Source: Pseudogulbenkiania sp. MAI-1
GTDB taxonomy: Bacteria; Pseudomonadota; Gammaproteobacteria; Burkholderiales; Chromobacteriaceae
DNA length: 64,000 bases
Reading direction: 5' to 3'
Assembly (NCBI RefSeq): GCF_000527175.1
Contig: NZ_AZUR01000001.1
Span: forward strand, 4,217,001 to 4,281,000
Shown here: positions 43,657 to 52,423 of the stretch, in pieces
Position numbering within the stretch: the stretch's first letter is position 1
How the letters are laid out: each line of letters opens with the position of its first letter
Program-made: the position numbers and the translations under genes
The notes under the pieces: model-generated
What the model was told of the DNA's origin: nothing
Seen by the model: the letters and a program-made list of their open reading frames with translations, nothing else
Database searches by the model: none

Positions 43657-44754
43657 ATGCGTAGCCTGTTCGTCCTGAGCATTTTCCTGGCGTTGATGGC
43701 GGTGTGCCGGCCGGCGCTGGCCGTCGACCTGCCGCCAGGCTACCCCACGGCCTATGCCAAGCTGGTGGAAGAAGCCCGGCGGGAGAAGCGGCTGGAGATC
43801 TACGCTACCACCGATGCGCAATCGGTCAAGGCCTTGCTGGCGCGGTTCCGATCGCGCTACCCGTTTCTGGACGTGCGCTATCACGAGCTGACCAGCGCCG
43901 AGCTGTTCCACCGGCTGCGCGGCGAAGCGGATCGGGGCCAGGGACAGGCGGATGTGGCGTGGAGTTCGGCGATGGACCTGCAGGTGAAGCTGGTCAACGA
44001 CGGCTACGCCCAGCCTTACCCTTCGGTCGAGCGGGCGGCCTTGCCGGACTGGGCGCAATGGCGCGACGAGGTCTACGGCACCACCTTCGAGCCGCTGGTG
44101 TTCGCCTGGGACCGGCGCGTGCTGGACGATAAGCAGGCGCCGCGCACGCATGCCGAGCTGCGGCGGCAGCTGGCGGCGCGGCAGGGTAGCTGGAAGATCG
44201 CCACCTACGACGTGGAAAGCTCCGGCGCCGGCTACCTGTTCCTGTCGCAGGATGCCTACCACAACCCGGAGTTCTGGGACCTGGCGCGCGTGCTGTTCGA
44301 CCATGCGCCGTACCTGGAGGGCACCAGCCGCGCCATGCTCCAGCGCCTGCAGTCGGGCGAGGCGCAGCTGGCCTACAACGTGCTGGGCGCCTACGCCGCG
44401 GAGACGGCGCGCTGGAACGAGCGGCTGGGCTGGCGGGTGCCGGAGGACTACGCGCTGGTGGTCACCAGGCTGACGCTGATCAGCCGCGCCGCGCCGCACC
44501 CCAACGCGGCACGGTTGTGGACCGATTTCGTGCTGTCGCGCGAGGGACAGACGGTGCTGGCGGCCGACGCGCGGCTGCCGCCGATCCGCAACGGTCTGCC
44601 GCGCCGGCTGGGGCAGATGGTGCTGGACCCGGCGTCGCCGGCGCTCAGGCCGATCAAGGTGGGCACCGGTTTGCTGGTGTACCTCGATACCGCCAAGAAG
44701 AGCCTGTTCCTGAAACGCTGGCGCGACATCGCCGGGCGGGACAGCCGGGACTGA
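43657..44754 (+). CDS. Periplasmic solute-binding protein (iron/organic-anion type)
   Basis: A 365-residue exported binding protein of the extracellular solute-binding family found beside TctDE in many betaproteobacteria. A signal peptide ends near residue 22 (PALA). The mature part has EIYATTDAQSVKALLARFRSRYP and the DVAWSSAMDLQVKL segment, typical of ferric or polyamine-type ABC binding proteins (SBP_bac family). No ABC permease or ATPase is next to it, so it may act as a sensor partner for the kinase. It diverges from the response-regulator gene. Confidence 0.8.
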   Translation: MRSLFVLSIFLALMAVCRPALAVDLPPGYPTAYAKLVEEARREKRLEIYATTDAQSVKALLARFRSRYPFLDVRYHELTSAELFHRLRGEADRGQGQADVAWSSAMDLQVKLVNDGYAQPYPSVERAALPDWAQWRDEVYGTTFEPLVFAWDRRVLDDKQAPRTHAELRRQLAARQGSWKIATYDVESSGAGYLFLSQDAYHNPEFWDLARVLFDHAPYLEGTSRAMLQRLQSGEAQLAYNVLGAYAAETARWNERLGWRVPEDYALVVTRLTLISRAAPHPNAARLWTDFVLSREGQTVLAADARLPPIRNGLPRRLGQMVLDPASPALRPIKVGTGLLVYLDTAKKSLFLKRWRDIAGRDSRD

Positions 44755-44988
44755 ACATCGAATAAGGAGGAGGCGGCCGGACGTCGGCATTGCGCCGATG
44801 CCCCGGACACCGCAGAAGAAGATTTTCGCCGGCATCGCCATCACAAGGTGTGGCATATGCCGGCCAACGGTTTGCCCTATGGCGGCTATCCGGCCATCGG
44901 GCTGAACTGAGGGGTCGTGGCCCAGATTGGCCGAAACCCCGGTTTTTTTGTCGTTACCAACTACATGCATTACCCAGGAGAGAACACC

Positions 44989-45942
44989 ATGAAACTATCG
45001 CGTTTGCTCGTGACCTGCCTGATGGCTCTGGCTCCCTTCGCCGCCCAGGCCGAAGTGGAACAATTCAAGATCATGGCTCCGGCCAACCCGGGCGGCGGCT
45101 TCGACACCGTGGCCCGCACCCTGGGCGAGGCGCTGCAAGCCTCCGGCCAGGTGAAGAGCGTCGTCGTCGAGAACAAGGCCGGCGCCGGCGGCGCCATCGG
45201 CATGGCGCAGTTCGTCAACAACGAAAAGGGCAACCCCAATGCCCTGCTGGTGGCCGGTGCTGTGACCGTCGGCGCGCTGGAAACCAACAAGTCGCCGGTC
45301 AATTTCGGCATGGTGACGCCGGTGGCGCGCCTGATGGGTGAATTCAACGTGCTGGTGGTGTCGGCCTCGTCCCCGTACAAGACGCTGAAGGACCTGATGG
45401 CCGCGTACAAGGCCAATCCGGGCGCGGTCAGCATCGGCGGCGGCTCCGCCGGCGGCATCGACCACATCATGGCGGCGCTGATGTCGGAGAAGGTCGGCGT
45501 CGATCCGGACAAGCTCAACTACATCCCGTTCGCCGGCGGCGGTGAAGGCAAGGCCGCCATCCTCGGCAACCAGATCGCCGCCTACATCAGCGGCTATGGC
45601 GAACTGGCCGACCTGATCAAGGCCGGCAAGGTGCGCGCGCTGGCGCTGTCGGCCGACAAGAAGCAGGCCGACATCCCGGTGCCGACGCTGAAGGAGCAGG
45701 GCGTGGACGTGGTGGTGTACAACTGGCGCGGTGTGTTCGGCGCGCCGGGCATCAACGCCGCCCAGAAGGCCGCGCTGATCAAGATGGTGGAAACCGCCGT
45801 CAAGGCCCCGTCCTGGAAGGCCAAGGCCGAGAAGTTCGAATGGCTGGACATGCTGCAGACCGGCGACAGCTTCAAGAGCTTCCTCGACGCCGAGCAGAAG
45901 CGCACCGCCGCCATCGTCAAGAAACTGAAGCTGGGTAACTGA
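44989..45942 (+). CDS. tctC: Tripartite tricarboxylate transporter substrate-binding protein
   Basis: Periplasmic binding component (TctC/Bug family) of a tripartite tricarboxylate transporter. The 317-residue protein has a signal peptide ending near residue 22, then MAPANPGGGFDTVARTL and VENKAGAGGAIGM, both hallmark Bug-family segments. AGGAGA lies six bases before the ATG. It heads tctC-tctB-tctA. The actual substrate could be citrate or another carboxylate. Confidence 0.93.
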   Translation: MKLSRLLVTCLMALAPFAAQAEVEQFKIMAPANPGGGFDTVARTLGEALQASGQVKSVVVENKAGAGGAIGMAQFVNNEKGNPNALLVAGAVTVGALETNKSPVNFGMVTPVARLMGEFNVLVVSASSPYKTLKDLMAAYKANPGAVSIGGGSAGGIDHIMAALMSEKVGVDPDKLNYIPFAGGGEGKAAILGNQIAAYISGYGELADLIKAGKVRALALSADKKQADIPVPTLKEQGVDVVVYNWRGVFGAPGINAAQKAALIKMVETAVKAPSWKAKAEKFEWLDMLQTGDSFKSFLDAEQKRTAAIVKKLKLGN

Positions 45943-45944
45943 GC

Positions 45945-46454
45945 ATGATCCGGCGCGTCTCGGGCGAGCAGTGGCTCGCCATCGGCATCATCCTGATCGG
46001 CCTGATCATGGCCTGGCAGATCAGCGATATTCCCGTCGATGCCGGCTACGCTGGCATCGGGCCGCGCTTCTTCCCGTCGCTGGTGGTGACCGGGCTGATC
46101 GTCGCCGGGGGCGCGCTGCTGATGCAGCGCCGCCACCGCAACGGCCCGGACACCATCATCGAGGAGGGGGAGAGCGACAGTGACGAACTGGAAGCCGAGG
46201 AGGCCGTGAACCACGAGGCCGACTGGCGCATGTTCGCCATCGTCAGCGGCAGCCTGCTGTGCCACATGGCGCTGATCGGCATCGTCGGCTTCACGCTGGC
46301 GGGCACGCTGCTGTGCTTCGGCGTCTGCCGCGGGCTGGAAACCCGCCGTCCGTGGCTCGATCTGGGTCTGTCCTTCGTGCTGGCCCTCGGGCTGTTCCAT
46401 CTGTTCAAGACGCTGGGCCTCAACCTGCCGGCGTTGATTGCGGGGGTGCTGTAA
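45945..46454 (+). CDS. tctB: Tripartite tricarboxylate transporter small membrane subunit
   Basis: A 169-residue membrane subunit with about four helices, in the invariant position between tctC and tctA. The first helix is LAIGIILIGLIMAWQI. A polar acidic cytoplasmic loop lies in the middle (EEGESDSDELEAEEAVNHEAD). It ends exactly where tctA begins, indicating coupling. Confidence 0.9.
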   Translation: MIRRVSGEQWLAIGIILIGLIMAWQISDIPVDAGYAGIGPRFFPSLVVTGLIVAGGALLMQRRHRNGPDTIIEEGESDSDELEAEEAVNHEADWRMFAIVSGSLLCHMALIGIVGFTLAGTLLCFGVCRGLETRRPWLDLGLSFVLALGLFHLFKTLGLNLPALIAGVL

Positions 46455-47960
46455 ATGGAATCGTTGAACGCCCTGTTTTCGCTGGGCTTTGCCACCGCGC
46501 TGACGCCGACCAACCTGCTGTGGGCGCTCTTGGGCTGCACACTCGGCACCGCCATCGGCGTGCTGCCGGGGGTCGGCCCGGCGGTCACCGTGGCGCTGTT
46601 GCTGCCGGTGACGCAAAGCGTCGACCCGACCGGGGCGCTGATCATGCTGGCCGGGGTGTACTACGGCGCGATGTTCGGCGGCTCGACCACCTCGATCCTG
46701 CTCAACACGCCGGGCGAAGCCGGCTCCATCGTGTCGGCGCTGGAAGGCAACAAGATGGCCAAGGCCGGTCGCGCCGGCCCGGCGCTCTCGACCGCCGCCA
46801 TCGGTTCGTTCGTTGCCGGCAGCATCGCCACCGTGCTGTTGACGGTGCTGGCGCCGGTCATCGCCAACTTTGCGCTGCAATTGGGCCCGGTGGAAACCTG
46901 CGCACTGATGCTGATGACCTTCGCCGCGGTGTCGGCGGTGCTCGGCAACTCGCCGCTCAAGGGCATTACCAGCCTGTTCCTGGGCCTGGGCCTGGGTCTG
47001 ATCGGCATCGAAAGCCAGTCCGGCCAGTCGCGTTTCACCTTCGGCCTGCTGCCGCTGATCGACGGTATCGACATCGTGGTGGTGGCGATGGGCCTGTTCG
47101 CCATCGGCGAGACGCTGTACACCGCCACCTACGAGAACAAGATCAAGATCGGGCTGGAAAGCATGAAGGGCCGCTTCTGGATGACCAAGGACGACTGGAA
47201 ACGCTCGTGGAAACCGTGGCTGCGCGGTACCGCCATCGGCTTCCCGTTCGGCACGCTGCCGGCCGGCGGCACCGAGATGCCGACCTTCCTGTCCTACTCG
47301 GCCGAGCGCAAGCTGGCCGACGGCGAGACCAAGAAGCAGTTTGGCAAGGGTGCGATCGAAGGCGTGGCGGGCCCGGAAGCGGCCAACAACGCCGCCGTGA
47401 CCGGCACGCTGGTGCCGCTGTTGACGCTGGGCATCCCGACCTCGGCCACCGCGGCGATCATGCTGTCGGCGTTCCAGCAGTACAACATCGTGCCGGGTCC
47501 GCTGCTGTTCGACACCAACCCGGAACTGGTGTGGGGCCTGATCGCCTCGCTCTACATCGGCAACGTGATGCTGTTGGTGCTGAACCTGCCCTTGGTGGGG
47601 CTGTGGGTGCAGTTCCTCAAGGTGCCGCGCCCGCTGTTGTACGGCGGCATCGTGGTGCTGGCGACGATGGGGGCGTATGCGCTGCGCCAGAGCTGGTTCG
47701 ACCTGATGCTGCTGTACCTGATCGGGGTGATGGGTTTCCTGATGCGGCGCTTCGACTTCCCGGTGGTGCCGCTGGTGGTGGGCCTGATCGTCGGGCCGAT
47801 GGCGGAGAAGCACTTCCGCCGCGCCATGTCGATCAGCCAGGGTGACCTGACGGTGTTCGTGACCCATCCGATCTCGCTGGTCATCCTGCTGACCACGGTG
47901 GCCATCCTGGTGGTGCCGCCGCTGCTCAAGCGCCGTCAGGCGCTGTTGCAGGAAGCCTGA
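46455..47960 (+). CDS. tctA: Tripartite tricarboxylate transporter large membrane subunit
   Basis: The 501-residue transport subunit with about eleven helices. It has the TctA signature region GVLPGVGPAVTVALLLP and the second repeat segment GTLPAGGTEMPTFLSYS, both typical of the family. Uptake is driven by an ion gradient, with substrate handed over by TctC. It is the last gene of the unit and is followed by a terminator. Confidence 0.95.
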   Translation: MESLNALFSLGFATALTPTNLLWALLGCTLGTAIGVLPGVGPAVTVALLLPVTQSVDPTGALIMLAGVYYGAMFGGSTTSILLNTPGEAGSIVSALEGNKMAKAGRAGPALSTAAIGSFVAGSIATVLLTVLAPVIANFALQLGPVETCALMLMTFAAVSAVLGNSPLKGITSLFLGLGLGLIGIESQSGQSRFTFGLLPLIDGIDIVVVAMGLFAIGETLYTATYENKIKIGLESMKGRFWMTKDDWKRSWKPWLRGTAIGFPFGTLPAGGTEMPTFLSYSAERKLADGETKKQFGKGAIEGVAGPEAANNAAVTGTLVPLLTLGIPTSATAAIMLSAFQQYNIVPGPLLFDTNPELVWGLIASLYIGNVMLLVLNLPLVGLWVQFLKVPRPLLYGGIVVLATMGAYALRQSWFDLMLLYLIGVMGFLMRRFDFPVVPLVVGLIVGPMAEKHFRRAMSISQGDLTVFVTHPISLVILLTTVAILVVPPLLKRRQALLQEA

Positions 47961-47985
47961 GCGGTATCCCCTTCGTATCAATAAA

Positions 47986-48015
47986 GAAACCGGCCGTTTG
48001 GCCGGTTTCGTTTTT
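47986..48015 (+). terminator. Intrinsic terminator after tctA
   Basis: A 10-bp perfect stem (GAAACCGGCC with GGCCGGTTTC), 4-base loop, and TTTTT, 25 bp after the tctA stop. Confidence 0.88.
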
Positions 48016-48028
48016 ACGGGCAGCGAGT

Positions 48029-48541
48029 TCAGTCGCGCGGGCTGTCCGGGGCGTCGAGGTAGCGCTGCAGCAGCACCAGGTCGAGCCAGTGCCCGAACTT
48101 GTAGCCGACCTGCGGCATGTGGCCGACCTGGGTGAAGCCCAGCCGTTCGTGAAACCGGATGGAACCGGCGTTGGCGGCGTCCACGGCGCCCACCATCACG
48201 TGCTTGTCCAGCGCCACGGCGCGCGGGATCAGCGCCAGCAGCAGGAGCTCGCCGATGCCACGCCCGCGATGGTCGCGATGGATGTGCACGCTGTGTTCCA
48301 CGGTGTAGCGGAAGCCGGGAAAGCCACGGAAGTCGCCGAAGCTGGCGAAGCCGACCACCTCCTCGCCGTACTCGGCCACCAGCACCGGGTAGCCCTGCAC
48401 GCGGCGGCCCTCGAACCAGGCTTGGCGCTCTGCCAGCGTGCTGGGCTGGTCGCAGTACACCGCCGTCGAGGTGGCGATGACGTCGTTGTAGATGGCGAGA
48501 ATCTGCGGCAGGTCGGCGAGCCGGGCGTCACGGATGTGCAT
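48029..48541 (-). CDS. GNAT-family N-acetyltransferase, phosphinothricin acetyltransferase-like
   Basis: A 170-residue acetyltransferase of the PAT/Bar type. Family blocks are IYNDVIATSTAVYCDQP, YTVEHSVHIHRDHRGRGIGELLL with the acetyl-CoA loop, and HERLGFTQVGHMPQVGYKFGHWLDL. Chromosomal members act on amino-acid analogues such as methionine sulfoximine. The start at 48541 has GGAGGG upstream; the longer frame to 48649 has no homology in its extension. Confidence 0.9.
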   Translation of the reverse strand: MHIRDARLADLPQILAIYNDVIATSTAVYCDQPSTLAERQAWFEGRRVQGYPVLVAEYGEEVVGFASFGDFRGFPGFRYTVEHSVHIHRDHRGRGIGELLLLALIPRAVALDKHVMVGAVDAANAGSIRFHERLGFTQVGHMPQVGYKFGHWLDLVLLQRYLDAPDSPRD

Positions 48542-48714
48542 GCTGGTGGTCCCTCCGGGGAGGACGGCTGAGCGGGGCTGGCCGCCGCCGTTCTTGTGCT
48601 GTTCTTGAGGCTCAGGATTCATGCTAGGTGTTGGCTCCAGGACTGTCAAAAGGTGTAGGAAGCTGGCATGAGGTTTGCATTGTATACAGTCGGATCGTAA
48701 TTCTGGGAGTCGAT

Positions 48715-48945
48715 ATGTTCAAGTCGAAAGCCAAGGAGGACACCGGCGGCACCACCAGTGAGCTGGTGATGTTCAACTACTGCCGCCCGGCCCGGGCGCG
48801 GCTGGTGGCGCTGGGCAGCGGCGGACGCATCTGGCTGGTGGAGACGCTGGACCGGGTGCACGGCGTGTGGGTGTGGGAAGACGAATGCCATCACGGCGAC
48901 CAGGCGCTGGAGCAGGCGCGCCGGCTGAGCCTGATGCTGTCCTGA
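48715..48945 (+). CDS. Small conserved protein of unknown function
   Basis: A 76-residue cytoplasmic protein. The N-terminal 12 residues are polar; the rest is a compact mixed fold with RARLVALGSGGRIWLVETLDR and VWEDECHHGDQALEQARRL. GGGAG lies five to six bases before the ATG. No family recognised. It is the last gene before the VgrG island. Confidence 0.6.
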   Translation: MFKSKAKEDTGGTTSELVMFNYCRPARARLVALGSGGRIWLVETLDRVHGVWVWEDECHHGDQALEQARRLSLMLS

Positions 48946-49502
48946 CGCGCCGCGCTGGTGCGCGCGTCCCCGCGCCGGGACGAAAAAAAGGCGCGGAACC
49001 GGTCCGCGCCGACACTCTCTCGAACGACTCATTGTGAACCTTGCCTGGCACCTGTTCCCGTGGGCGAGCGGGCCGAGGCAGGTTGTAGTGCTGCAGACCC
49101 ACAGGAACCGGGATGGGCACAGTGGAGCGAGGCGTTGCGTGGCCGTCTTTACAAGCTGGTCCGTGGCCGGTTTTGACGGGTAGCATCATCCTGCCTCAAA
49201 ACCCATCTGCCCCCGGCCGCAGCGTGTCGGTGATAGCAGGCCAGGGGATGTCGGCAATCTCCATTGAACTGGTGCGCGGATCGCGCTGGTGGGAATCGTT
49301 ACAAAACTGCCTTTGCCCAGCGGGGGCGGCTACTTTGTCCGGCGTGTGCGTACAGCCGCATGGCATGGCCTTACCCATGCTTGCTTCTCCACCGTTCGGT
49401 GATTTCGTCAATTGGAAGTGCTTCCAGGATTTCTTCTTTTTCGGTGGACGGCCCGGCGATGAAACCGCCTTGTATTTGCGAGCCTCCACTTAGGAGCGTC
49501 AC
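48946..49502. other. Gene-free left edge of the VgrG island
   Basis: About 560 bp without a gene I can support. It starts with the first copy of the 32-bp hairpin repeat (48979-49010). A minus-strand frame with MGKAMPCGC (start near 49378, behind GGAG) runs 60 codons, but lacks PAAR-type sequence or another recognisable domain. The rest may be decayed island DNA. Confidence 0.5.
48979..49010. repeat. 32-bp direct repeat with terminator hairpin, copy 1
   Basis: GACGAAAAAAAGGCGCGG followed by AACCGGTCCGCGCC, identical over 32 bp to 55612-55643, with partial similarity for about 20 bp more (ACACTCTCTCGAA against ACACTCCTCGAA). On the minus strand it is a GGCGCGGACCGG hairpin followed by T residues, thus an intrinsic terminator. 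The two copies bracket the VgrG island. Confidence 0.8.
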
Positions 49503-50258
49503 TTAGCGATTCTCGATCATGATCCAGCCATTATTCATATCCTTGCACTTCGCCAGTGCCTTGCGCGCCGTCGGAATGTCCTCGTAGCGATTGGGATTGC
49601 CCAGGCAGCGATCGTCCTGTACCAGGCGCACCTTCCCGTCGGCGGATTTGTCCAGGCGCAGCAGCACCGTCATATAACGCCAGCCTTCGCCAATGTCCTG
49701 CGGGCGCTGCGCGGGCTTCTCGCCAGTCAGGTAGTAGCTGATCGATACCAGCAAGCCATCCACCCCCTTGCCGGCGCTACCAAGGCCATAGGTGCCGTTG
49801 CACCAGGTACCGTGGTTGTTCTCGGGCAGGTCAATCTTGAGCGAGGTCACCGGGTTCAGATTCTTGTCGTGCAGAAAGACGGCACAGACGCCGCCGCCAG
49901 GAAGGGCGCGGGATTTTCTTTTAGCAGCGATGGCGCGATCGTATTCTCTGTCTTGCTCAGATGAAGTATATTCCTTCAGCCACGCATAATATTCCTCGCC
50001 ATTCCAGAGGACGCGGGCGGCGTCTCTGCTTCCGGACACATCAGGGGCAATACCTTCATTGATGGCGGCGATATTGCGCCGAACAGCATCTTCCCAGCGC
50101 TCAATGAAATTTTCCACGCGATGCCATCCCTCTGCCTTTAGCTCACCGACATTCTTGCTCTCGCCGTTATAGCGCTTATCAACGGACAATTCCGCATGCG
50201 CGCTGAAGCTGCAAGTTAATATTGCGGCATTAAGCAGAGTTCTTACACAATTTTTCAT
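49503..50258 (-). CDS. Exported putative T6SS immunity protein, copy 1
   Basis: A 251-residue protein with a signal peptide (MKNCVRTLLNAAILTCSFSAHA), so periplasmic. The mature part shares a nearly identical core with the paralogue at 50425-51159: RRNIAAINEGIAPDVSG, LPGGGVCAVFLHDK, LKIDLPENNHGTWCNGTYGL and QDIGEGWRYMTVLLRL. Two Cys in each could form disulfides. No named family is recognised. Position behind a LysM-muramidase effector suggests it protects the cell's own periplasm against it. It lies downstream of the remnant of a second effector copy. Confidence 0.6.
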   Translation of the reverse strand: MKNCVRTLLNAAILTCSFSAHAELSVDKRYNGESKNVGELKAEGWHRVENFIERWEDAVRRNIAAINEGIAPDVSGSRDAARVLWNGEEYYAWLKEYTSSEQDREYDRAIAAKRKSRALPGGGVCAVFLHDKNLNPVTSLKIDLPENNHGTWCNGTYGLGSAGKGVDGLLVSISYYLTGEKPAQRPQDIGEGWRYMTVLLRLDKSADGKVRLVQDDRCLGNPNRYEDIPTARKALAKCKDMNNGWIMIENR

Positions 50259-50424
50259 AGATAGCCTTCAGTTCGGTGTCGTAATGTCTGGGCCGGTAAG
50301 CCGGGCCGTTTTCGAATGCGGGCCGTATCCTCTGCCAAAGGGACCGGAAAGATCGGGGTGGTGCCGGTCGTAGCGCCCCTGGGTCAGCCTGCGAAAAAGA
50401 TGCCGCTTGTATAGAACGGTGAGG
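50230..50424 (-). pseudogene. Remnant of a second muramidase effector copy
   Basis: Reading the minus strand, the 5' part gives LYKRHLFRRLTQGRYDRHHP followed by DLSGPFGRGYGPHSK, matching the middle of the intact effector (LYERHFFRRLTKGRYDQSHP). After a deletion and frameshift, the 3' part gives HYDTELKAIYEKLC, matching its very C-terminus, and ends in TAA at 50230. About 70 codons in between are missing. This is the decayed 3' end of a duplicated effector gene, directly upstream of immunity copy 1. Confidence 0.8.
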
Positions 50425-51159
50425 CTACTGAACTTGCAAACTGGATTTGATGCAGATTGACAGTCTCTTGCGCGCCGTTGGAATGTCTTCGTAGCGATTG
50501 GGATTGCCCAGGCAGCGATCGTCCTGTACCAGGCGCACCTTGCCGTCAGCGGTTTTTTCCAGACGCAGCAGCACCGTCATATAACGCCAGCCTTCGCCAA
50601 TGTCCTGCGGGCGCTGTGCGGGCTTCTCGCCAGTCAGGTAATAACTGATCGATACCAGCAAGCCATCCACTCCCTTGCCGGCGCTACCAAGGCCATAGGT
50701 GCCGTTACACCACGTGCCATGGTTGTTCTCGGGCAGATCAATCTTGAGCGAAGTAATCGGGTTCAGACTCTTGTCGTGCAGGAAGACGGCGCAGACACCG
50801 CCGCCAGGAAGGGGGGGTGGGAGGCGTACTTTCAGGCGAACATTTTTTTCAATCTGCCTGTCTTGCTCGGCAGAATGATATTGCTCCGCCCACGCATAAT
50901 ATTCCTCGCCATTCCAGAGGACGCGGGCGGAGTCTCTACCTCCGGATACGTCAGGGGCAATACCTTCATTGATGGCGGCGATATTGCGCCGAATAGCCTC
51001 CTCCCATTTCTTGTAGAAGCTCTCTACCCGGTATCTCCCGGGGGCTACCTCTATAATACTTTCCTCATACTTTACTTGATTAACGAGCAGTTCCGCTTGC
51101 ACATCAAGGCTATAACTCAATGCCATTGCGTTAAGCAGTGCGATCGCACAGTTTTTCAT
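50425..51159 (-). CDS. Exported putative T6SS immunity protein, copy 2
   Basis: A 244-residue paralogue of the protein at 49503-50258, with its own signal peptide (MKNCAIALLNAMALSYSLDVQA). The core is nearly identical; the N-terminal 50 mature residues, the linker around RQIEKNVRLKVRLPPP, and the last 10 residues differ. It starts inside the 3' end of the intact effector gene (29-bp overlap), so it is translationally coupled to it, which supports an effector-immunity pair. Confidence 0.65.
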   Translation of the reverse strand: MKNCAIALLNAMALSYSLDVQAELLVNQVKYEESIIEVAPGRYRVESFYKKWEEAIRRNIAAINEGIAPDVSGGRDSARVLWNGEEYYAWAEQYHSAEQDRQIEKNVRLKVRLPPPLPGGGVCAVFLHDKSLNPITSLKIDLPENNHGTWCNGTYGLGSAGKGVDGLLVSISYYLTGEKPAQRPQDIGEGWRYMTVLLRLEKTADGKVRLVQDDRCLGNPNRYEDIPTARKRLSICIKSSLQVQ

Positions 51160-52423
51160 AGATAGCCTTTAGTTCGGTGTCGTAATGATTGGTTCGGTAA
51201 TCCGGCCCATTGAAGTTAAAAGCGATGGCGGACCAATCCTTGGTTTTGACCGCATCCCATAGCGACGTTCTCTTTCCCAAAGCCTTGTTCTTCGGGTCTT
51301 TCCACGCCGACGGTTTGTTGCGGATAAATCTCGCCAATATGTCCAACTGTCCTTGCTCGTTTTTGCACATTTTTTCAACAAACGGTCGAACATCCTTGTA
51401 GCCACAATACATATAATTCGCGCCCAATATCTGGAACATCCCCCAGGAGGCACTCATCAAGGCGGCATCGGGGTCCAGCCGGTAGGCGTTGAGCAGGCGC
51501 AGGTATTGTTTCGAGTGCGGGCCGTATGCTTTACCAAAGGGACCGGAAAGATCGGGGTGGCTCTGGTCGTAGCGCCCCTTGGTGAGCCTGCGGAAGAAAT
51601 GCCGCTCGTACAGGATGGCGGGCACATGCGCCCCCTGCCCATCCTGCAGCCGCCAGAACGCGCTGCCCTTGCTTTCCTTCTGGCCGATGGCCTTGAGCAC
51701 GTTGACTTCGCATTTAAGGTCGTAGGCATAGTCTGCCCAATCTTTTTCTGTGATCGGCTTGTCCTCATACGCCTGCATGTACTTCAACAAGTCCTTAGGC
51801 AGGTCGATGCCGATCTTGATCACCGACTCACCGTGCTTGCCCTTGGTCTTGTGCGGGCGCACGCTGGGGTTATTTTTGCTGGGCGGGCCGGCGGGCTTTT
51901 GGGGCAGCGGTGGCTGCGTCGCTTTCGGCTTGTCCGGTTGCCCAGTGGGTTGGGGAGTGGTTGGCGCTTCCGGTGGGTGAGGCTCCAACTGGTCCTTGAA
52001 CGACACATAGGGGCTGACGAGCGTGATCAGTTTCTGGCCGTAGTCGGAGATCGTGCTGCCCAGATGCTGCCAGTTGCCCAGATAGTCCTTGCTATGGATT
52101 TCGACCTTGGATCGAGCGTCCCGGCTGACTTTCTGCTCGGTCAGGCCATTGGCCTGGGTTTTACCTTGGTGAGCCTTGCCATCGATCACCAGGCGGTAGG
52201 CCAGGTTTTCGATGGGGTGGCGTAACGCATCCAGAAACAGGGCCTGAACCGAGAAAGCGGCTCGCTCACTCAAATAGATCGCCTGGCCGACTTCAATCTT
52301 GTTCGGGTTCTTGATGCCGTTCAGGCGGATCAGACTGCCAAGTGACTGGCCGGTTTTCTTGGCAATGCCGCTCAGCGTGTCGCCTTCTTTGGCAATGTAA
52401 ACGTCAGAGGGAATTGGGCTCAT
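51131..52423 (-). CDS. T6SS effector: LysM plus N-acetylmuramidase (DUF3380)
   Basis: A 430-residue putative cell-wall-degrading effector. Residues 8-52 form a LysM repeat (YIAKEGDTLSGIAKKTGQS). A middle domain of about 90 residues and a Pro-rich linker (PPEAPTTPQPTGQPDKP) follow. Residues about 230-425 match the PF11860 muramidase: VLKAIGQKESKG with the likely catalytic Glu, ILYERHFFRRL, SASWGMFQILGANY. No signal peptide, as expected for delivery by VgrG. The ATG at 52423 has AGGA eight bases upstream and lies 20 bp inside the vgrG 3' end. Confidence 0.85.
   Translation of the reverse strand: MSPIPSDVYIAKEGDTLSGIAKKTGQSLGSLIRLNGIKNPNKIEVGQAIYLSERAAFSVQALFLDALRHPIENLAYRLVIDGKAHQGKTQANGLTEQKVSRDARSKVEIHSKDYLGNWQHLGSTISDYGQKLITLVSPYVSFKDQLEPHPPEAPTTPQPTGQPDKPKATQPPLPQKPAGPPSKNNPSVRPHKTKGKHGESVIKIGIDLPKDLLKYMQAYEDKPITEKDWADYAYDLKCEVNVLKAIGQKESKGSAFWRLQDGQGAHVPAILYERHFFRRLTKGRYDQSHPDLSGPFGKAYGPHSKQYLRLLNAYRLDPDAALMSASWGMFQILGANYMYCGYKDVRPFVEKMCKNEQGQLDILARFIRNKPSAWKDPKNKALGKRTSLWDAVKTKDWSAIAFNFNGPDYRTNHYDTELKAIYEKLCDRTA

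Noticed and set aside
45594..47981. A 795-codon frame opposite tctB-tctA
   Set aside because: Composition is dominated by Gln, His and Arg, as expected from antisense of a GC-rich membrane-protein gene; it has no start signal.
49196..49380. Possible small PAAR-type gene with start near 49378 (minus)
   Set aside because: There is a ribosome-site-like GGAG and a VgrG neighbourhood, but the 60-codon product lacks the glycine-rich PAAR pattern, and two other frames there are equally open.
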